Made by a program: the position numbers and the translations under genes
In this document: in pieces, positions 43,755 through 53,642 of the stretch
How positions within the stretch are numbered: position 1 is the stretch's first letter
How the letters are laid out: each line of letters begins with the position of its first letter
Notes under the pieces: generated by a model
What the model saw: the letters and a program-made list of their open reading frames with translations, nothing else
What the model was told of the DNA's origin: nothing
The model's database searches: none
NCBI RefSeq assembly: GCF_000328665.1
Contig: NC_019977.1
Coordinates: forward strand, 744,001-808,000
From: Methanomethylovorans hollandica DSM 15978
GTDB lineage: Archaea; Halobacteriota; Methanosarcinia; Methanosarcinales; Methanosarcinaceae
DNA length: 64,000 bases
Direction of reading: 5' to 3'

Positions 43755-44774
43755 TTACTTGTAGTATTCGTTCCTTGCTTCGACCATTGCCTTAAGGTTG
43801 GCAACAGGTGTGTCCGGCGCGATACCGCAGCCTGGTGCAAGTACATCTACTCCTGCCTTAAGAGCATCTGTGGCTGCTTCCTTCACCTTATCAGGTGTTG
43901 CTCCAAGCAGAATGAAGGGGCTTGACACATTTCCACAAATGGCTACTTTGCCAGCAACCTTTGCCTTTGCGCCTGCCATGTCCTTTACCTTCTCTTCGAT
44001 ACTAATGGCCACGAAGCCACAGTCTGCCATTGCGGGGATAATTGGAGTTACATCACCGCAGATGTGGAGGATCATTGGAACCTTTACAGCTGCTGCGAAC
44101 TTTTGGAGCCTTGGCTTAAGATCTGCTTCAAAGGCAGCTGGTGGCATGAGGTCAGGAGAAGCTACTGGGTCTGGTACACTGATAGCATCTGCACCAGCAT
44201 CTGCCAGAGCATTTGCGTATGCAATGCATGCTTCAGTTGCGAAGTCGAGTATAGCATTGTATGAAGCTTTGTCCTTTAGGGACCATTTCATGAACCTCTT
44301 AACACCGCAGAGGTCTGATGCAAGGGTGATAGGTCCTTCCATACCTGCTATTACAGGGACCTTTCCGTCTGTTTTCTCCTTAAGTATCTTCATTGCTTCC
44401 AGCACAGCAGGGATCCTGCCCTGTTCAAGGAGATTCTCAGGCATCTTCAGGTTTTCAACACTGTCAGGGTATGGGTGTGCTGTAACAGATGGCTGTCTGT
44501 TCTTTGTACCCATGTTGACCTCACAGCCCATTGCCTGAGCAAGAACTGTAAGACAGTATGGTGCCCTTACGCCCTCAAGGCCACATTCCTCGTATGAGGC
44601 GTATGCGAGTGCTGCCATAAGCTTTGCGTCGCTGTGTGCCTCTGGCCATGCAGCTCCTGTTTTGTCCATGAGCTCGACAATAGCGGTCTGTGTAACTGAC
44701 AGAACTGGAACTTTGTCGACTTCCTCACATTTCAATGCTTTTAAAAACCTTTCCTTCATGTTTAAGTCGCTCAT
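43755..44774 (-). CDS. mtaA: Methylcobamide:coenzyme M methyltransferase MtaA
   Basis: 339 residues. Transfers the methyl group from MtaC to coenzyme M. Zinc ligands: His and Cys in MILHICGDVTPII, Cys in LAPGCGIAP. Other family blocks: VPVLSVTQTAIVELMDKTGA, GTKNRQPSVTAHPYP, MEGPITLASDLCGVKRFM. Converges on mtaCB, ending 270 bp from mtaB. SD GAGAAGGA precedes ATG; TATA boxes near 44834 and 44857. MtaA is favoured over MtbA by sequence likeness to Methanosarcina MtaA and by the location, though the two families are close. Confidence 0.93.
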   Translation of the reverse strand: MSDLNMKERFLKALKCEEVDKVPVLSVTQTAIVELMDKTGAAWPEAHSDAKLMAALAYASYEECGLEGVRAPYCLTVLAQAMGCEVNMGTKNRQPSVTAHPYPDSVENLKMPENLLEQGRIPAVLEAMKILKEKTDGKVPVIAGMEGPITLASDLCGVKRFMKWSLKDKASYNAILDFATEACIAYANALADAGADAISVPDPVASPDLMPPAAFEADLKPRLQKFAAAVKVPMILHICGDVTPIIPAMADCGFVAISIEEKVKDMAGAKAKVAGKVAICGNVSSPFILLGATPDKVKEAATDALKAGVDVLAPGCGIAPDTPVANLKAMVEARNEYYK

Positions 44775-44949
44775 AATTAATCCTTCTCTCCAATTAAAGA
44801 GTTAGTCACCTGAATTTGCAATACATCGAATATAAAACTATTGGGAATAGCGCTTTATACTAGGTTAAATACATTTCTGTTCAAAATTACATACTATGTT
44901 TGTAAAACCCGTTTTCTTTCCATGTGATAAGAGCATTTAAATACAATTC

Positions 44950-47781
44950 TCAATCCCAGAATTTCTTAGTTTTGGCATAGTTGCGCTCCGCTCCCATAAT
45001 ATCTCTATAGAAGTCTTCTTCATCAGGCCTGTTTTTCTGTATGATACGGGAAGCTATTTCAGGACCCACACCTCTGGAAGCAAGTGCAATAACAGCTTTT
45101 TTTCCATGTGACCTTACAAAATTAGCATTCCTATATACTCTTTTTATACGTTTTATTTCTTCATCGGAAGCAGATCCACCATGTTTCTTTACAAGTTTGA
45201 TCTCTTCATCTTCCCATGGCTTGAGGGCAGCCACCATTTTTGATCCGCATACAGGGCATATGATATCATCCGGTACATTCATCACTTTTCGGTGAGATAC
45301 CCATTTTTTACAGTGTATGCAGAATAATATTATGCTGTCTTGCATAATACGTTCCTTGAGGGCAAGAACTATCGATCTGTCTGCTTTTTCCGGAGCTACC
45401 AGATCACGTTTCATCGAGAATCCTGATGAACCGATGGGTGTTGAGACACTGATCACGATTTTGATCTCACCTGAAGATATCTGTGATAAAACCCCGCGGG
45501 CAGAATCCACATCCAGCATATCATGCAGGATCTCCCGGACCACCTCGTCATACATAGAAGTACCTTTGTATATCTCTAAAAGTTTTTTCATGCTGATCCT
45601 GTCATAATCCAGATCTTTGCTAAGCGCTCCGAACTTCCTTGCAACATGCACCATTTTCCACTTCATAAGAGACGTGTTCTTGAGGGTCATCTCTATGATT
45701 GGTTCAATGTGGTCAGGCCCAACATCAAGCAACATTGACCTGATGTCATCAGGTTTCAGCCTCCGTGGTCCTTGGAGTCGTATACGGTAGGGGTCCACTT
45801 CCTGTGCCACACTGCTTCCAAAACGTGCTGCAAGCAATGCCGTCAGTACTTTGGCTAAAGTTTCATTGGTGTTATGCCCAAAGCAAGCATTAATGATCAC
45901 CGCATCATCATCGCTTTCAATAACCAATGTTTTATCATCCGGCACTTTAAGCCCGACAGCCACATGTTCAGCCACAAGCGAGATCAACTCTGAAGCACCT
46001 GCCATGTCAACGTGGTACTTGCGCATAATATCTTCTGCTATTTTTTCTGGTTGCATGTCCTGAATAAGTGAATCCCGGATGAAAGCCCGCAGCTTTCCAA
46101 CTGCCTGAGCTACATCAAAAGGCACAGGTATTTCCTCACCCACCCAGCTGGGTATCTCACCCTTGGCTTTGACAGGTTCTACTTTTATCCTGTTCTTTTC
46201 ATTGTCTATATCAACTACTTTCCACATGTCACCCTTGGTGATGAACACAGCACCAGGAGTCGCGGAAGTAATAACAAAAGCTTCGTCCAGCATTCCTACC
46301 GGCCTGCCGGAAACCATATCTAATACCTCGTATTTTCTCTCATCGGGTATCATGGAGAGATTCTCATAATAATACTGCCAGCTCTTGCGCCGCCTTCCCA
46401 GTATGCTTGATCCTTCTTCCCTCCACACCAGCCTGTATTCTGTTACCTGTTCCACAACCCTTTCCAGTTCCTGCAGGGTCAGATCACGGAAAGGATATGC
46501 TCTTTTGAAGATCGAATGCAGGCGTGAAATATCAAGTTCTCCGAAATCAAGTACCATCCCGGATATCTGGTTGGCCAGCACATCCAGAGCCCCGGTCTGT
46601 ACTGATATCTTTTCAGCCTTTCCTTCAAAAGCGTACATTACGATCATCATGCTTTCCGCAACATCATCCTGTCCAACTGCAAGAATAGTTCCTCTGGAGA
46701 TCTCATGTATCCTGTGACCTGCACGTCCTACCCTTTGTAAAAGCCGGGAAACCTGTCTTGGAGATCCATACTGCACAACATGGTCCACCTTGCCGATATC
46801 AATTCCAAGTTCCATGGAAGATGTACATATAAGGCCTTTTATATCTCCTGCTTTGAAGGATTCCTCAGCTTCGATACGCGCTTCCACAGACAGGGATCCA
46901 TGATGCACTCCTATGGACTCGCCCATTATCCTGAAACCCGATGCCAAAGCTTCCGCACTTTGTCTCGTATTGACGAAAATAAGAGTTGACTCGTGCTTTT
47001 GTACTATATCACGGATACATCTCAGATGTGCAGCAAACTCAATATCACATCCGACCATCTGAGAGATCTTCATGTCCTCCGCTGCTATCTGCGGACGTAC
47101 CACATTGAATTCCAGGAGTTTGGACATGATGACCTGTAAGACCACTACATTTCTCTTTGATCCTGCAAGGAACCGTGCAACTTCTTCGGGATTACCTACA
47201 GTTGCGGAAAGCCCCACTCTCTGGAACTCACCTGCGAACTCCACCAGTCTTTCAAGACCTATAGCAAGCTGTGCTCCTCTTTTTGAAGCTGCCAGCTCAT
47301 GGATCTCGTCCACAACTACATGTTTCACATATCCCAGACTTTCCCGCAGCAGCCTGCCTGTGAACATTGCCTGTAAGGTTTCAGGCGTCGTGATCAAAAA
47401 ATCCGGTGGTCTGCGCGACTGTTTTTGCCGTTCGTTACGTGGGGTATCCCCGTGGCGGACCTGCACATCGATACCCAACTCCCTGCCCCACCATTGTATG
47501 CGTGAGAGCATGTCCCTGTTCAATGCCCTCAGGGGTGTAATGTACAGAGCAGATATGCCCTTTCTTTCTTCAAGGGATCTTGCGAGGATGCTATTAAAGA
47601 TCGGCAGTACTGCAGATTCTGTTTTTCCTGAACCTGTGGGAGCTATTAGAAAAGTGTGTTCTCCTTTTAGTATATGGGGGAAGGCTTTTTCCTGGGGTTC
47701 CGTAGGTGCCTTAAATCCAAGTTCCATCAAAGTCTCCTGAATTTTAGGATCAAAATCATCGAACATATTCCCAAAGCTCAT
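44950..47781 (-). CDS. Lhr-type superfamily 2 helicase
   Basis: 943 residues. Helicase core: Q-like [12 protein letters not shown], Walker [13 protein letters not shown], motif [11 protein letters not shown], motif [14 protein letters not shown], motif [10 protein letters not shown]. Then a Lhr winged-helix/beta-sheet region, and near the C-terminus a zinc-ribbon-like pair CIHCKKW and CPVCGSKM followed by an HhH-like end ([16 protein letters not shown]). Archaeal Lhr proteins act in DNA repair and recombination on branched or RNA-DNA substrates. Its start overlaps the end of the SbcD-like gene (ATGA), an arrangement that recurs in archaea. Confidence 0.93.
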   Translation of the reverse strand: MSFGNMFDDFDPKIQETLMELGFKAPTEPQEKAFPHILKGEHTFLIAPTGSGKTESAVLPIFNSILARSLEERKGISALYITPLRALNRDMLSRIQWWGRELGIDVQVRHGDTPRNERQKQSRRPPDFLITTPETLQAMFTGRLLRESLGYVKHVVVDEIHELAASKRGAQLAIGLERLVEFAGEFQRVGLSATVGNPEEVARFLAGSKRNVVVLQVIMSKLLEFNVVRPQIAAEDMKISQMVGCDIEFAAHLRCIRDIVQKHESTLIFVNTRQSAEALASGFRIMGESIGVHHGSLSVEARIEAEESFKAGDIKGLICTSSMELGIDIGKVDHVVQYGSPRQVSRLLQRVGRAGHRIHEISRGTILAVGQDDVAESMMIVMYAFEGKAEKISVQTGALDVLANQISGMVLDFGELDISRLHSIFKRAYPFRDLTLQELERVVEQVTEYRLVWREEGSSILGRRRKSWQYYYENLSMIPDERKYEVLDMVSGRPVGMLDEAFVITSATPGAVFITKGDMWKVVDIDNEKNRIKVEPVKAKGEIPSWVGEEIPVPFDVAQAVGKLRAFIRDSLIQDMQPEKIAEDIMRKYHVDMAGASELISLVAEHVAVGLKVPDDKTLVIESDDDAVIINACFGHNTNETLAKVLTALLAARFGSSVAQEVDPYRIRLQGPRRLKPDDIRSMLLDVGPDHIEPIIEMTLKNTSLMKWKMVHVARKFGALSKDLDYDRISMKKLLEIYKGTSMYDEVVREILHDMLDVDSARGVLSQISSGEIKIVISVSTPIGSSGFSMKRDLVAPEKADRSIVLALKERIMQDSIILFCIHCKKWVSHRKVMNVPDDIICPVCGSKMVAALKPWEDEEIKLVKKHGGSASDEEIKRIKRVYRNANFVRSHGKKAVIALASRGVGPEIASRIIQKNRPDEEDFYRDIMGAERNYAKTKKFWD

Positions 47782-48611
47782 CTGCGTCCCTTTTCCTTTC
47801 TTTTACGTTCTTTTTTCGGACCATTCAATTTGCGCACATGTTTCAAAAGCCCAAGCTTTGTGCCATCCAGCAGGTATATTTCTGCATTATCCAGTTCCAC
47901 TCCCCCGGATGAAAAAATCGGACCTAACAGGTCATCTTCCAGTGACTCGTTGAATGCAACGCCTCCGCACAGCTCGTTGAAAGATGGTACAATGAATACT
48001 CTCGGATCTTTCCATCCCTCACTCAGGTCCATGCTACTGTAATGTGCCTGTAATGCCTCTTTTTTCAGCCGGGTGCGCACCCAGGCAGGCTCCACTACCG
48101 CATGACCTAGGGGGTCTGTGAAACGGATCGTAGGATGGTTGTGGGCTGTAATGATATATTCAGCTTCAAGCAGTTCGGGAGCTGGCCAGGTATGACCGTG
48201 GAAGTAGCCCACACCGTCTATAACAGCACCTCTGGAAGAATGCAACTGCACATCCTTTCCTTCAGGGAGGAGGAACTCTATGCCTGCATCATGATTACCA
48301 GGAAGGATATCCACATGCGTGTGTTCTGCCAGGGTGCTCAGGAAATAGGGTAGTTCATCTCTTTCCTGCCAGGAGATCTGAGGCACATTGTGTTTGACGT
48401 CTCCAAGCAGTATTATCCTGTCAGGATCTACAGATCCTATATACCCCAGAATGCGGTCAAGTCCTTTTTGCATACGGCTGGGTATGGAAAAACCGCTGGC
48501 ATACAGGTCCCATTCTATTCCCAGGTGTATATCGGCTATCACCAGCGAGCTCACTTCATTTTCTACAACGAGTGTAGGTTCATTGAATATGGGTTTGATA
48601 TCTATTGTCAT
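47778..48611 (-). CDS. SbcD/Mre11-related archaeal metallophosphoesterase
   Basis: 277 residues from [20 protein letters not shown]. Metal motifs: [27 protein letters not shown] and TAHNHPT, a full calcineurin-type set. The basic tail [12 protein letters not shown] may bind nucleic acid. A TTG reading starts at 48647, but the ATG at 48611 fits the family beginning. It is directly coupled to the Lhr helicase, suggesting a joint nuclease-helicase function in repair. Confidence 0.88.
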   Translation of the reverse strand: MTIDIKPIFNEPTLVVENEVSSLVIADIHLGIEWDLYASGFSIPSRMQKGLDRILGYIGSVDPDRIILLGDVKHNVPQISWQERDELPYFLSTLAEHTHVDILPGNHDAGIEFLLPEGKDVQLHSSRGAVIDGVGYFHGHTWPAPELLEAEYIITAHNHPTIRFTDPLGHAVVEPAWVRTRLKKEALQAHYSSMDLSEGWKDPRVFIVPSFNELCGGVAFNESLEDDLLGPIFSSGGVELDNAEIYLLDGTKLGLLKHVRKLNGPKKERKRKEKGRR

Positions 48612-48756
48612 TTTTGCGTAAGAGATGTTTTGCTTTGAATATGGCAATAATGCATTTTAAATTGTGCATGTATGAGTAAAATATATGAGTAGAATATATA
48701 TGAAGAAACCTTAAAACACATGAGTGTCGTAAAAGTACAAAAAGAAGGGCTTTTAA

Positions 48757-49707
48757 ATGGATCATCATTCAATAGAAAAAAGTCTTCAGTGTCCTATAAA
48801 CCAGACCAGGGTCACCGCTGGTATGAGTGTGGACGAACTGATGCATGCGCTGGATGGCTGTGCTTTTGGAGCAGGCAGGATAGCTGATGCAGTAAACATC
48901 TATCACGAGATGTTAAGTAACAAGAGCACCAGTTTCTTCGGACTTGCCGGAGCTATGGTGCCAGCCGGCATGAGGGCCATAGTAGCTGATCTAATAAGGG
49001 ATGGCTACATAGATGTACTAGTTACTACAGGGGCAAATATGGTGCATGAAGTGGTGGAATCCATGGGTCTGCACCATTACAAAGGTACCGAGCAAACAGA
49101 TGATCTGGAACTCAAGCATCAGGAGATCAATCGTATCTATGATGTATTCCTGCCCGAGCATCATTTCACGGATTTTGAAGAGAAGATGCAGGCCATATTC
49201 TCTGATATAGGGGACAAGACCATATCCATCAGGGAATTCATGACACATATCGGCAATAACATCGATGATAAGAATTCCATATTACGTACTGCTGCGGACA
49301 TGAACGTGCCTGTGTATTGCCCTGCCATACAGGATTCTATGATAGGGCTGCAAGCCTGGCTGTACAAACAGATGCATACTCTTAATGTAGATGCCTTCGC
49401 TGATATGAGGGAGATGATCGATATCTGCTATGAAGCAAAAAACCCGGGTGCATTGCTGATCGGCGGTGGGGTTCCCAAGAACTACATTTTCCAATCCATG
49501 CTTGTGACCCATCAGGAATTCGAATATGCTATACAGCTCACCATGGACACCCCTCAGACCGGAGGTTTGAGTGGTGCCACACTTGACGAAGCGCGGTCTT
49601 GGGGTAAGTTAAGTGAAAATGCCCGTTCGGTCACGGTCCACTCTGATGCGACTATTACTTTGCCTCTGCTTGTGGCAGCTGTAAGGAGCAGGCTGGCTAA
49701 AGCTTAG
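48757..49707 (+). CDS. dys: Deoxyhypusine synthase
   Basis: 316 residues. Makes the deoxyhypusine residue on archaeal initiation factor aIF5A using spermidine-derived aminobutyl groups and NAD. Active-site lysine lies in DEARSWGKLSENA, and NAD/spermidine blocks are SFFGLAGAMVPAGMRAI, VTTGANMVHEVVESMG, CPAIQDSMIGLQAWL and LLIGGGVPKNYIFQS. Only one tyrosine-rich start region, normal length. Its end is 23 nt before pyrF, so the two are likely cotranscribed. Confidence 0.95.
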   Translation: MDHHSIEKSLQCPINQTRVTAGMSVDELMHALDGCAFGAGRIADAVNIYHEMLSNKSTSFFGLAGAMVPAGMRAIVADLIRDGYIDVLVTTGANMVHEVVESMGLHHYKGTEQTDDLELKHQEINRIYDVFLPEHHFTDFEEKMQAIFSDIGDKTISIREFMTHIGNNIDDKNSILRTAADMNVPVYCPAIQDSMIGLQAWLYKQMHTLNVDAFADMREMIDICYEAKNPGALLIGGGVPKNYIFQSMLVTHQEFEYAIQLTMDTPQTGGLSGATLDEARSWGKLSENARSVTVHSDATITLPLLVAAVRSRLAKA

Positions 49708-49730
49708 AGATGACATAGAAAGTGATATAC

Positions 49731-50390
49731 ATGATAAAGGATACACGACTCATACTTGCCCTGGATGTTACGGACAGACATCAGGCACTTAAAATATCTC
49801 AGGATGTAAAAGGCTATGTGGATGCTATCAAGATAGGCTATCCTCTTGTCCTGGCAACGGGCAAAGACATCATAGGTGAAATTGCAGAAATGGTGCCCGT
49901 GATAGCAGATTTCAAAGTGGCCGACATACCTAATACCGATCGTCTGATCTGTGAGCAGGTGTTTAGTGCAGGGGCAAATGCATTGATTGTGCATGGTTTC
50001 ACTGGCTCTGACAGCCTTAAGACGTGTGTGGAAGTTGCTGAAGTGCATGGAGCCGATATATATGTCGTTACTGAGATGAGCCATCCCGGAGCCCTTGATT
50101 TTATGCAAAAGGTCGCAGAGGATATGGCGCAGCTGGCATCAAATGCAAAGGTCGCAGGAGTTGTTGCACCTGCTACACGTCCGGAACGTGTGCAGAAGAT
50201 CCGCAGTATTATCGGAAATGATATAGCCATCATATCTCCGGGTGTGGGTGTCCAGGGTGGCAGCGCTGCCGATGCCATCAAAGCCGGAGCTGACTGGGTA
50301 ATTGTCGGCAGGAGCATCTATCTGGCCGATGACCCAAAAAAAGCAGCTATGGAGATAGCAAAAGAGATCAAGGATGCAATCGATCAATAA
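49731..50390 (+). CDS. pyrF: Orotidine 5'-phosphate decarboxylase
   Basis: 219 residues; last step of UMP synthesis. Active-site motif D-x-K-x2-D in [25 protein letters not shown] at the start and [19 protein letters not shown] plus [12 protein letters not shown] near the phosphate site. ATG at 49731 behind GAAAGTGAT is used; the GTG at 49722 is possible. Its transcript apparently carries the C/D box RNA that begins 4 nt after the stop codon. Confidence 0.95.
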   Translation: MIKDTRLILALDVTDRHQALKISQDVKGYVDAIKIGYPLVLATGKDIIGEIAEMVPVIADFKVADIPNTDRLICEQVFSAGANALIVHGFTGSDSLKTCVEVAEVHGADIYVVTEMSHPGALDFMQKVAEDMAQLASNAKVAGVVAPATRPERVQKIRSIIGNDIAIISPGVGVQGGSAADAIKAGADWVIVGRSIYLADDPKKAAMEIAKEIKDAIDQ

Positions 50391-50394
50391 TAAT

Positions 50395-50462
50395 GTGTGC
50401 CTGTGATGAGCTTGTTTTCTGAACAGTGATGAACCCTATGAGTCCTGAGGCACACTTTTTTT
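50395..50462 (+). ncRNA. C/D box guide sRNA in the pyrF trailer
   Basis: Terminal stem GTGTGCC (50395-50401) with GGCACAC (50449-50455). C box GTGATGA 50403-50409, first guide GCTTGTTTT 50410-50418, D' box CTGA 50419-50422, C' box GTGATGA 50426-50432, second guide ACCCTATGAGTC 50433-50444, D box CTGA 50445-50448, then T7 (50456-50462). All four boxes are canonical. By the D-plus-5 rule the second guide would direct 2'-O-methylation of the C in GACTCATAGGGT. No own promoter is evident, so it is probably processed from the pyrF mRNA tail. Target rRNA/tRNA is not checked. Confidence 0.9.
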
Positions 50463-50467
50463 AGTGA

Positions 50468-51361
50468 TCATACAAAAGTCTGTTTGTGTTTATTGTACAA
50501 CATGTGAATGATACCATCTGCCAGTCCCATTTGCGGCACGAACATTTCAGTAGTGTCACTCCATTTCATCACTGACAGGTATATTTTTGCTGCGTGGACT
50601 ATTACATCTGCCCTGTCAGGCCGTATTCTCAGTTCTGATATGCGCTGTTCAATTGTGAAAGAATAAATAAATTTATATAATTTTTTTAGGTTGTTGTATT
50701 CAATTGGTTTACCATCTTTATTTTTGGACATATTGAATAGAAAATTTATGTTACCGCCACTTCCTATTGTGGATATTGGATGATAGCGGGAAGAAATATG
50801 TTTCACCCACAGCTTCATATCTTCCCAATCTCTCCTGGTAACCAATCCTTCTTGTATGCGTATGCTGCCAATGTCAAAAGACCGGCATTCCATTATCCTG
50901 TGTTCATTAAAAACTATTATTTCGGTGCTGCCACCGCCAACATCCACATACATGTGGCATGCATTGTTGTTGTCATCAGCCAGCCTTTCGACATGGTTAT
51001 AGTAAATGATCTCTGCTTCCCTTTTTCCACTGATGATGGAAAGCTCGATCCCGCTTCTTTTGCGGATAAGTTCAACTATCTCTCTGCTGTTGCTGGATTC
51101 CCGCATAGCTGATGTGGCACATGCCATATAATCTGTAGGTTCGAAAGCATCCATCAAATGCCTGAAGCCCGTCATTGTCTTGATAAGTTGCTGGGCTTTT
51201 TCTTCTGATATCCTTTTGTGAGGGAACGCATCTTCTCCCAGGCGGATAGGCATTCTTAAAAGAGCAACTTTTTCATACACAGGCTGCACACTCTCTTCTT
51301 CTACCCTTGCAAGCAAAAGCCTGACAGCATTTGAACCTACGTCTATGGCAGCAAATTTCAT
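50468..51361 (-). CDS. ppx: Exopolyphosphatase, Ppx/GppA ASKHA core only
   Basis: 297 residues. Seen: FAAIDVGSNAVRLLLARVEE, ACATSAMRESSN, YVDVGGGSTEIIVF and TIGSGGNINFLF, which are the phosphate and nucleotide/polyP binding loops. Removes terminal phosphates from polyphosphate (or pppGpp). The C-terminal HD-type domain of longer Ppx proteins is missing. Start overlaps the end of ppk (ATGA), so both are cotranscribed. Confidence 0.92.
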   Translation of the reverse strand: MKFAAIDVGSNAVRLLLARVEEESVQPVYEKVALLRMPIRLGEDAFPHKRISEEKAQQLIKTMTGFRHLMDAFEPTDYMACATSAMRESSNSREIVELIRKRSGIELSIISGKREAEIIYYNHVERLADDNNNACHMYVDVGGGSTEIIVFNEHRIMECRSFDIGSIRIQEGLVTRRDWEDMKLWVKHISSRYHPISTIGSGGNINFLFNMSKNKDGKPIEYNNLKKLYKFIYSFTIEQRISELRIRPDRADVIVHAAKIYLSVMKWSDTTEMFVPQMGLADGIIHMLYNKHKQTFV

Positions 51362-53439
51362 GGTACTTCACCTGTTTTGGAAGCTTTGTCACTGAAGAAT
51401 GTATACAGTTCGTCCTGCGATCTTCTAATACCACTTGAACGTTTCCTTTTCACATACCTGTTATTCTGGTCTTTATCAATGATACGTGCCTTAGTATTAT
51501 CAGCAAATTGGATCTCCATGAACTTTTTAAGTTCTTCCTGTATCGAAGGATCATATATCGGTATCGCGACTTCTACTCGCCTGTCAAGGTTACGCACCAT
51601 CCAGTCTGCAGAGGAAATGAAATATCTCTCATCACCACCATTACAAAAAATAAATACGCGTGAATGCTCCAGATATTTATCTACTATGCTTGTTATCTCT
51701 ATGTTCTCACTGAGTCCTTTGATTCCGGGTATAAGAGAACATATACCCCTTGTTACCATTCTGATCTTGACACCTGCCTGGCTGGCATTGTACAGTTTTT
51801 CTATCATCCTGCGGTCCACAAGATTGTTCATCTTCAGGTAAATATAAGCCTTTTTTCCGGCTCTGGCATTCCTTATTTCATCATTGATCAGCCTGTAGAT
51901 CTTGTTACGCATGTAGTGAGGTGCAACTATGAGGTGGTCATAACTGATATGCTTGTATGTATGCTCAAAGAAATCGAAAATATGTTTTACTTCGCTGGTT
52001 ATGGCAGGATTGGATGTAAGCAATGCATGATCACTATAAACGTGGGCAGTAGACTCGTTAAAATTACCCGTGCCTATACATGCGTATGTCACAGGGATAT
52101 CATTTTCTATCCTTGTGATCTTACAGAGCTTGGCATGTACCTTCAGTCCCGGGACGCCGTCTATAATTGTAGCACCTGCTTCTTCCAGTTTTTGTGTCCA
52201 GAAGATATTTGCCATTTCATCGAAACGCGCCTGCAGCTCGATGACCACTGTTACGGATTTACCGTTCTTCACAGCATTGATGAGGGCGTTCACCACATTT
52301 GAGTTCTTAGCTACTCTATAGAGCGTCATCTTAATGGTGGTGACATTCGGGTCAATGGCCGCTTCTCTTAACAGATCGATCATATGATTGAAAGAATGGT
52401 AGGGGTAACAAAGCATTACATCTTTACTGCGTATTGCTTCCATAATGCTGCGGTTAACTGGAAGATCAGGATGTCTTATAGGCTTATTTTTTTCATATAA
52501 CAGGGAGCTTTCACCTACTTCCGGGAAGTTTATGAAGTCCCGTGCATTGTGGTATCTTCCGCCGGGAACTATATTTTCAAAGTTTTTCATTTTCAGGCCA
52601 TCAAGTATGATGTTCAGCAGGTCTTCCGGCATTTCCCTGTCATATACAAATCTCACAGGTTCTCCTCTTTCTCTTTGCTTGAGACCTTCGGAGATCTTTT
52701 CAAAAAAGCTTTTCATAACATCATCTTCTATATCAAGTTCAGCATCCCTGGTCAGTTTGATGGTGTACGCAGTTATGGAATCATAATCAAATATAGAGAA
52801 AATGTTCGTGAGGCCGAAACGTATGACATCATCCAGCATTATTACATGATTAGTGCCAGAGTCCGATGGTAACGGAAGAAAGCGGGGTAGTACATCTGCA
52901 GGCACTTCTATCAGGGCGTAGTTGAAGTCCTGCGGGTCCCGATATTTATACATTGCGACTGCCAGATATATGGCCTGGTTCTTAAGATAAGGGAATTTTT
53001 TAAGTTCCCGGAACATGATAGGTACAAGCCTGGGACGCACTTTGGAAATGAAGTATTCCCTTACGAACTCCTGCTGCTGCAGAGTAAGTTCAGTTTCATT
53101 TATAATGAATATATTCGCTTTTTGCAGCTCATTCTCTATCTCTGTGAATACCTCATCGAACTTGTCTCTAAGCTGCAATACCCTTTTATGGATCATTTTC
53201 ATTGTTTTTTTTGGTGAATCTCCTATCGTTTCACTGGATTTCACGCCTGCATCTATCATTCTCTGGACAGTCCCCACTCTCACACTGAAGAATTCATCCT
53301 GGTTCGACGAGAAAATACCCAGGAACTTCAGGCGTTCCAGTAATGGTAATGAAGGATCTGCTGCCTCCTGCAATACCCTTTCATTGAAGGAAAGCCAGCT
53401 CATTTCACGGTTAACATATTTTTTTAATTTTTCCACCAT
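51358..53439 (-). CDS. ppk: Polyphosphate kinase 1
   Basis: 693 residues, full length. N-terminal MSWLSFNERVLQEAADPSLPLL, head domain, and two phospholipase-D-like C domains. Phospho-acceptor histidine lies in GLKVHAKLCKI (H-x-K); other conserved parts are YPYHSFNHMIDLLREAA, TLYRVAKNSNVVNALI, NFNESTAHVYSDHALL and IFCNGGDERYFISSADWM. Makes long polyphosphate from ATP, reversibly. Directly upstream of and coupled to ppx. Ppk1 is uncommon in archaea but is known in Methanosarcinales. Confidence 0.96.
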   Translation of the reverse strand: MVEKLKKYVNREMSWLSFNERVLQEAADPSLPLLERLKFLGIFSSNQDEFFSVRVGTVQRMIDAGVKSSETIGDSPKKTMKMIHKRVLQLRDKFDEVFTEIENELQKANIFIINETELTLQQQEFVREYFISKVRPRLVPIMFRELKKFPYLKNQAIYLAVAMYKYRDPQDFNYALIEVPADVLPRFLPLPSDSGTNHVIMLDDVIRFGLTNIFSIFDYDSITAYTIKLTRDAELDIEDDVMKSFFEKISEGLKQRERGEPVRFVYDREMPEDLLNIILDGLKMKNFENIVPGGRYHNARDFINFPEVGESSLLYEKNKPIRHPDLPVNRSIMEAIRSKDVMLCYPYHSFNHMIDLLREAAIDPNVTTIKMTLYRVAKNSNVVNALINAVKNGKSVTVVIELQARFDEMANIFWTQKLEEAGATIIDGVPGLKVHAKLCKITRIENDIPVTYACIGTGNFNESTAHVYSDHALLTSNPAITSEVKHIFDFFEHTYKHISYDHLIVAPHYMRNKIYRLINDEIRNARAGKKAYIYLKMNNLVDRRMIEKLYNASQAGVKIRMVTRGICSLIPGIKGLSENIEITSIVDKYLEHSRVFIFCNGGDERYFISSADWMVRNLDRRVEVAIPIYDPSIQEELKKFMEIQFADNTKARIIDKDQNNRYVKRKRSSGIRRSQDELYTFFSDKASKTGEVP

Positions 53440-53642
53440 CTAGATCACAATGTATATTTTAAATTACATTTAAATATTACAGTTATAATATACTCCACCA
53501 CCCGAGCATAATTTCATGGACTGTAATCCTAAAGGATATTCCCACAAAATATTAGTTCCCTTATAATTACATTTTATACTTATTAGCAATAGCTCTACAT
53601 ACATGTATATATTTTCTATATTATTCTGGAATGAATACCGTT

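Noticed and set aside
43798-44538. Plus-strand reading frame of 246 codons
   Set aside because: Antisense to mtaA, which has intact zinc ligands and good start signals.
47072-47740. Plus-strand reading frame of 222 codons
   Set aside because: Antisense to the Lhr helicase core.
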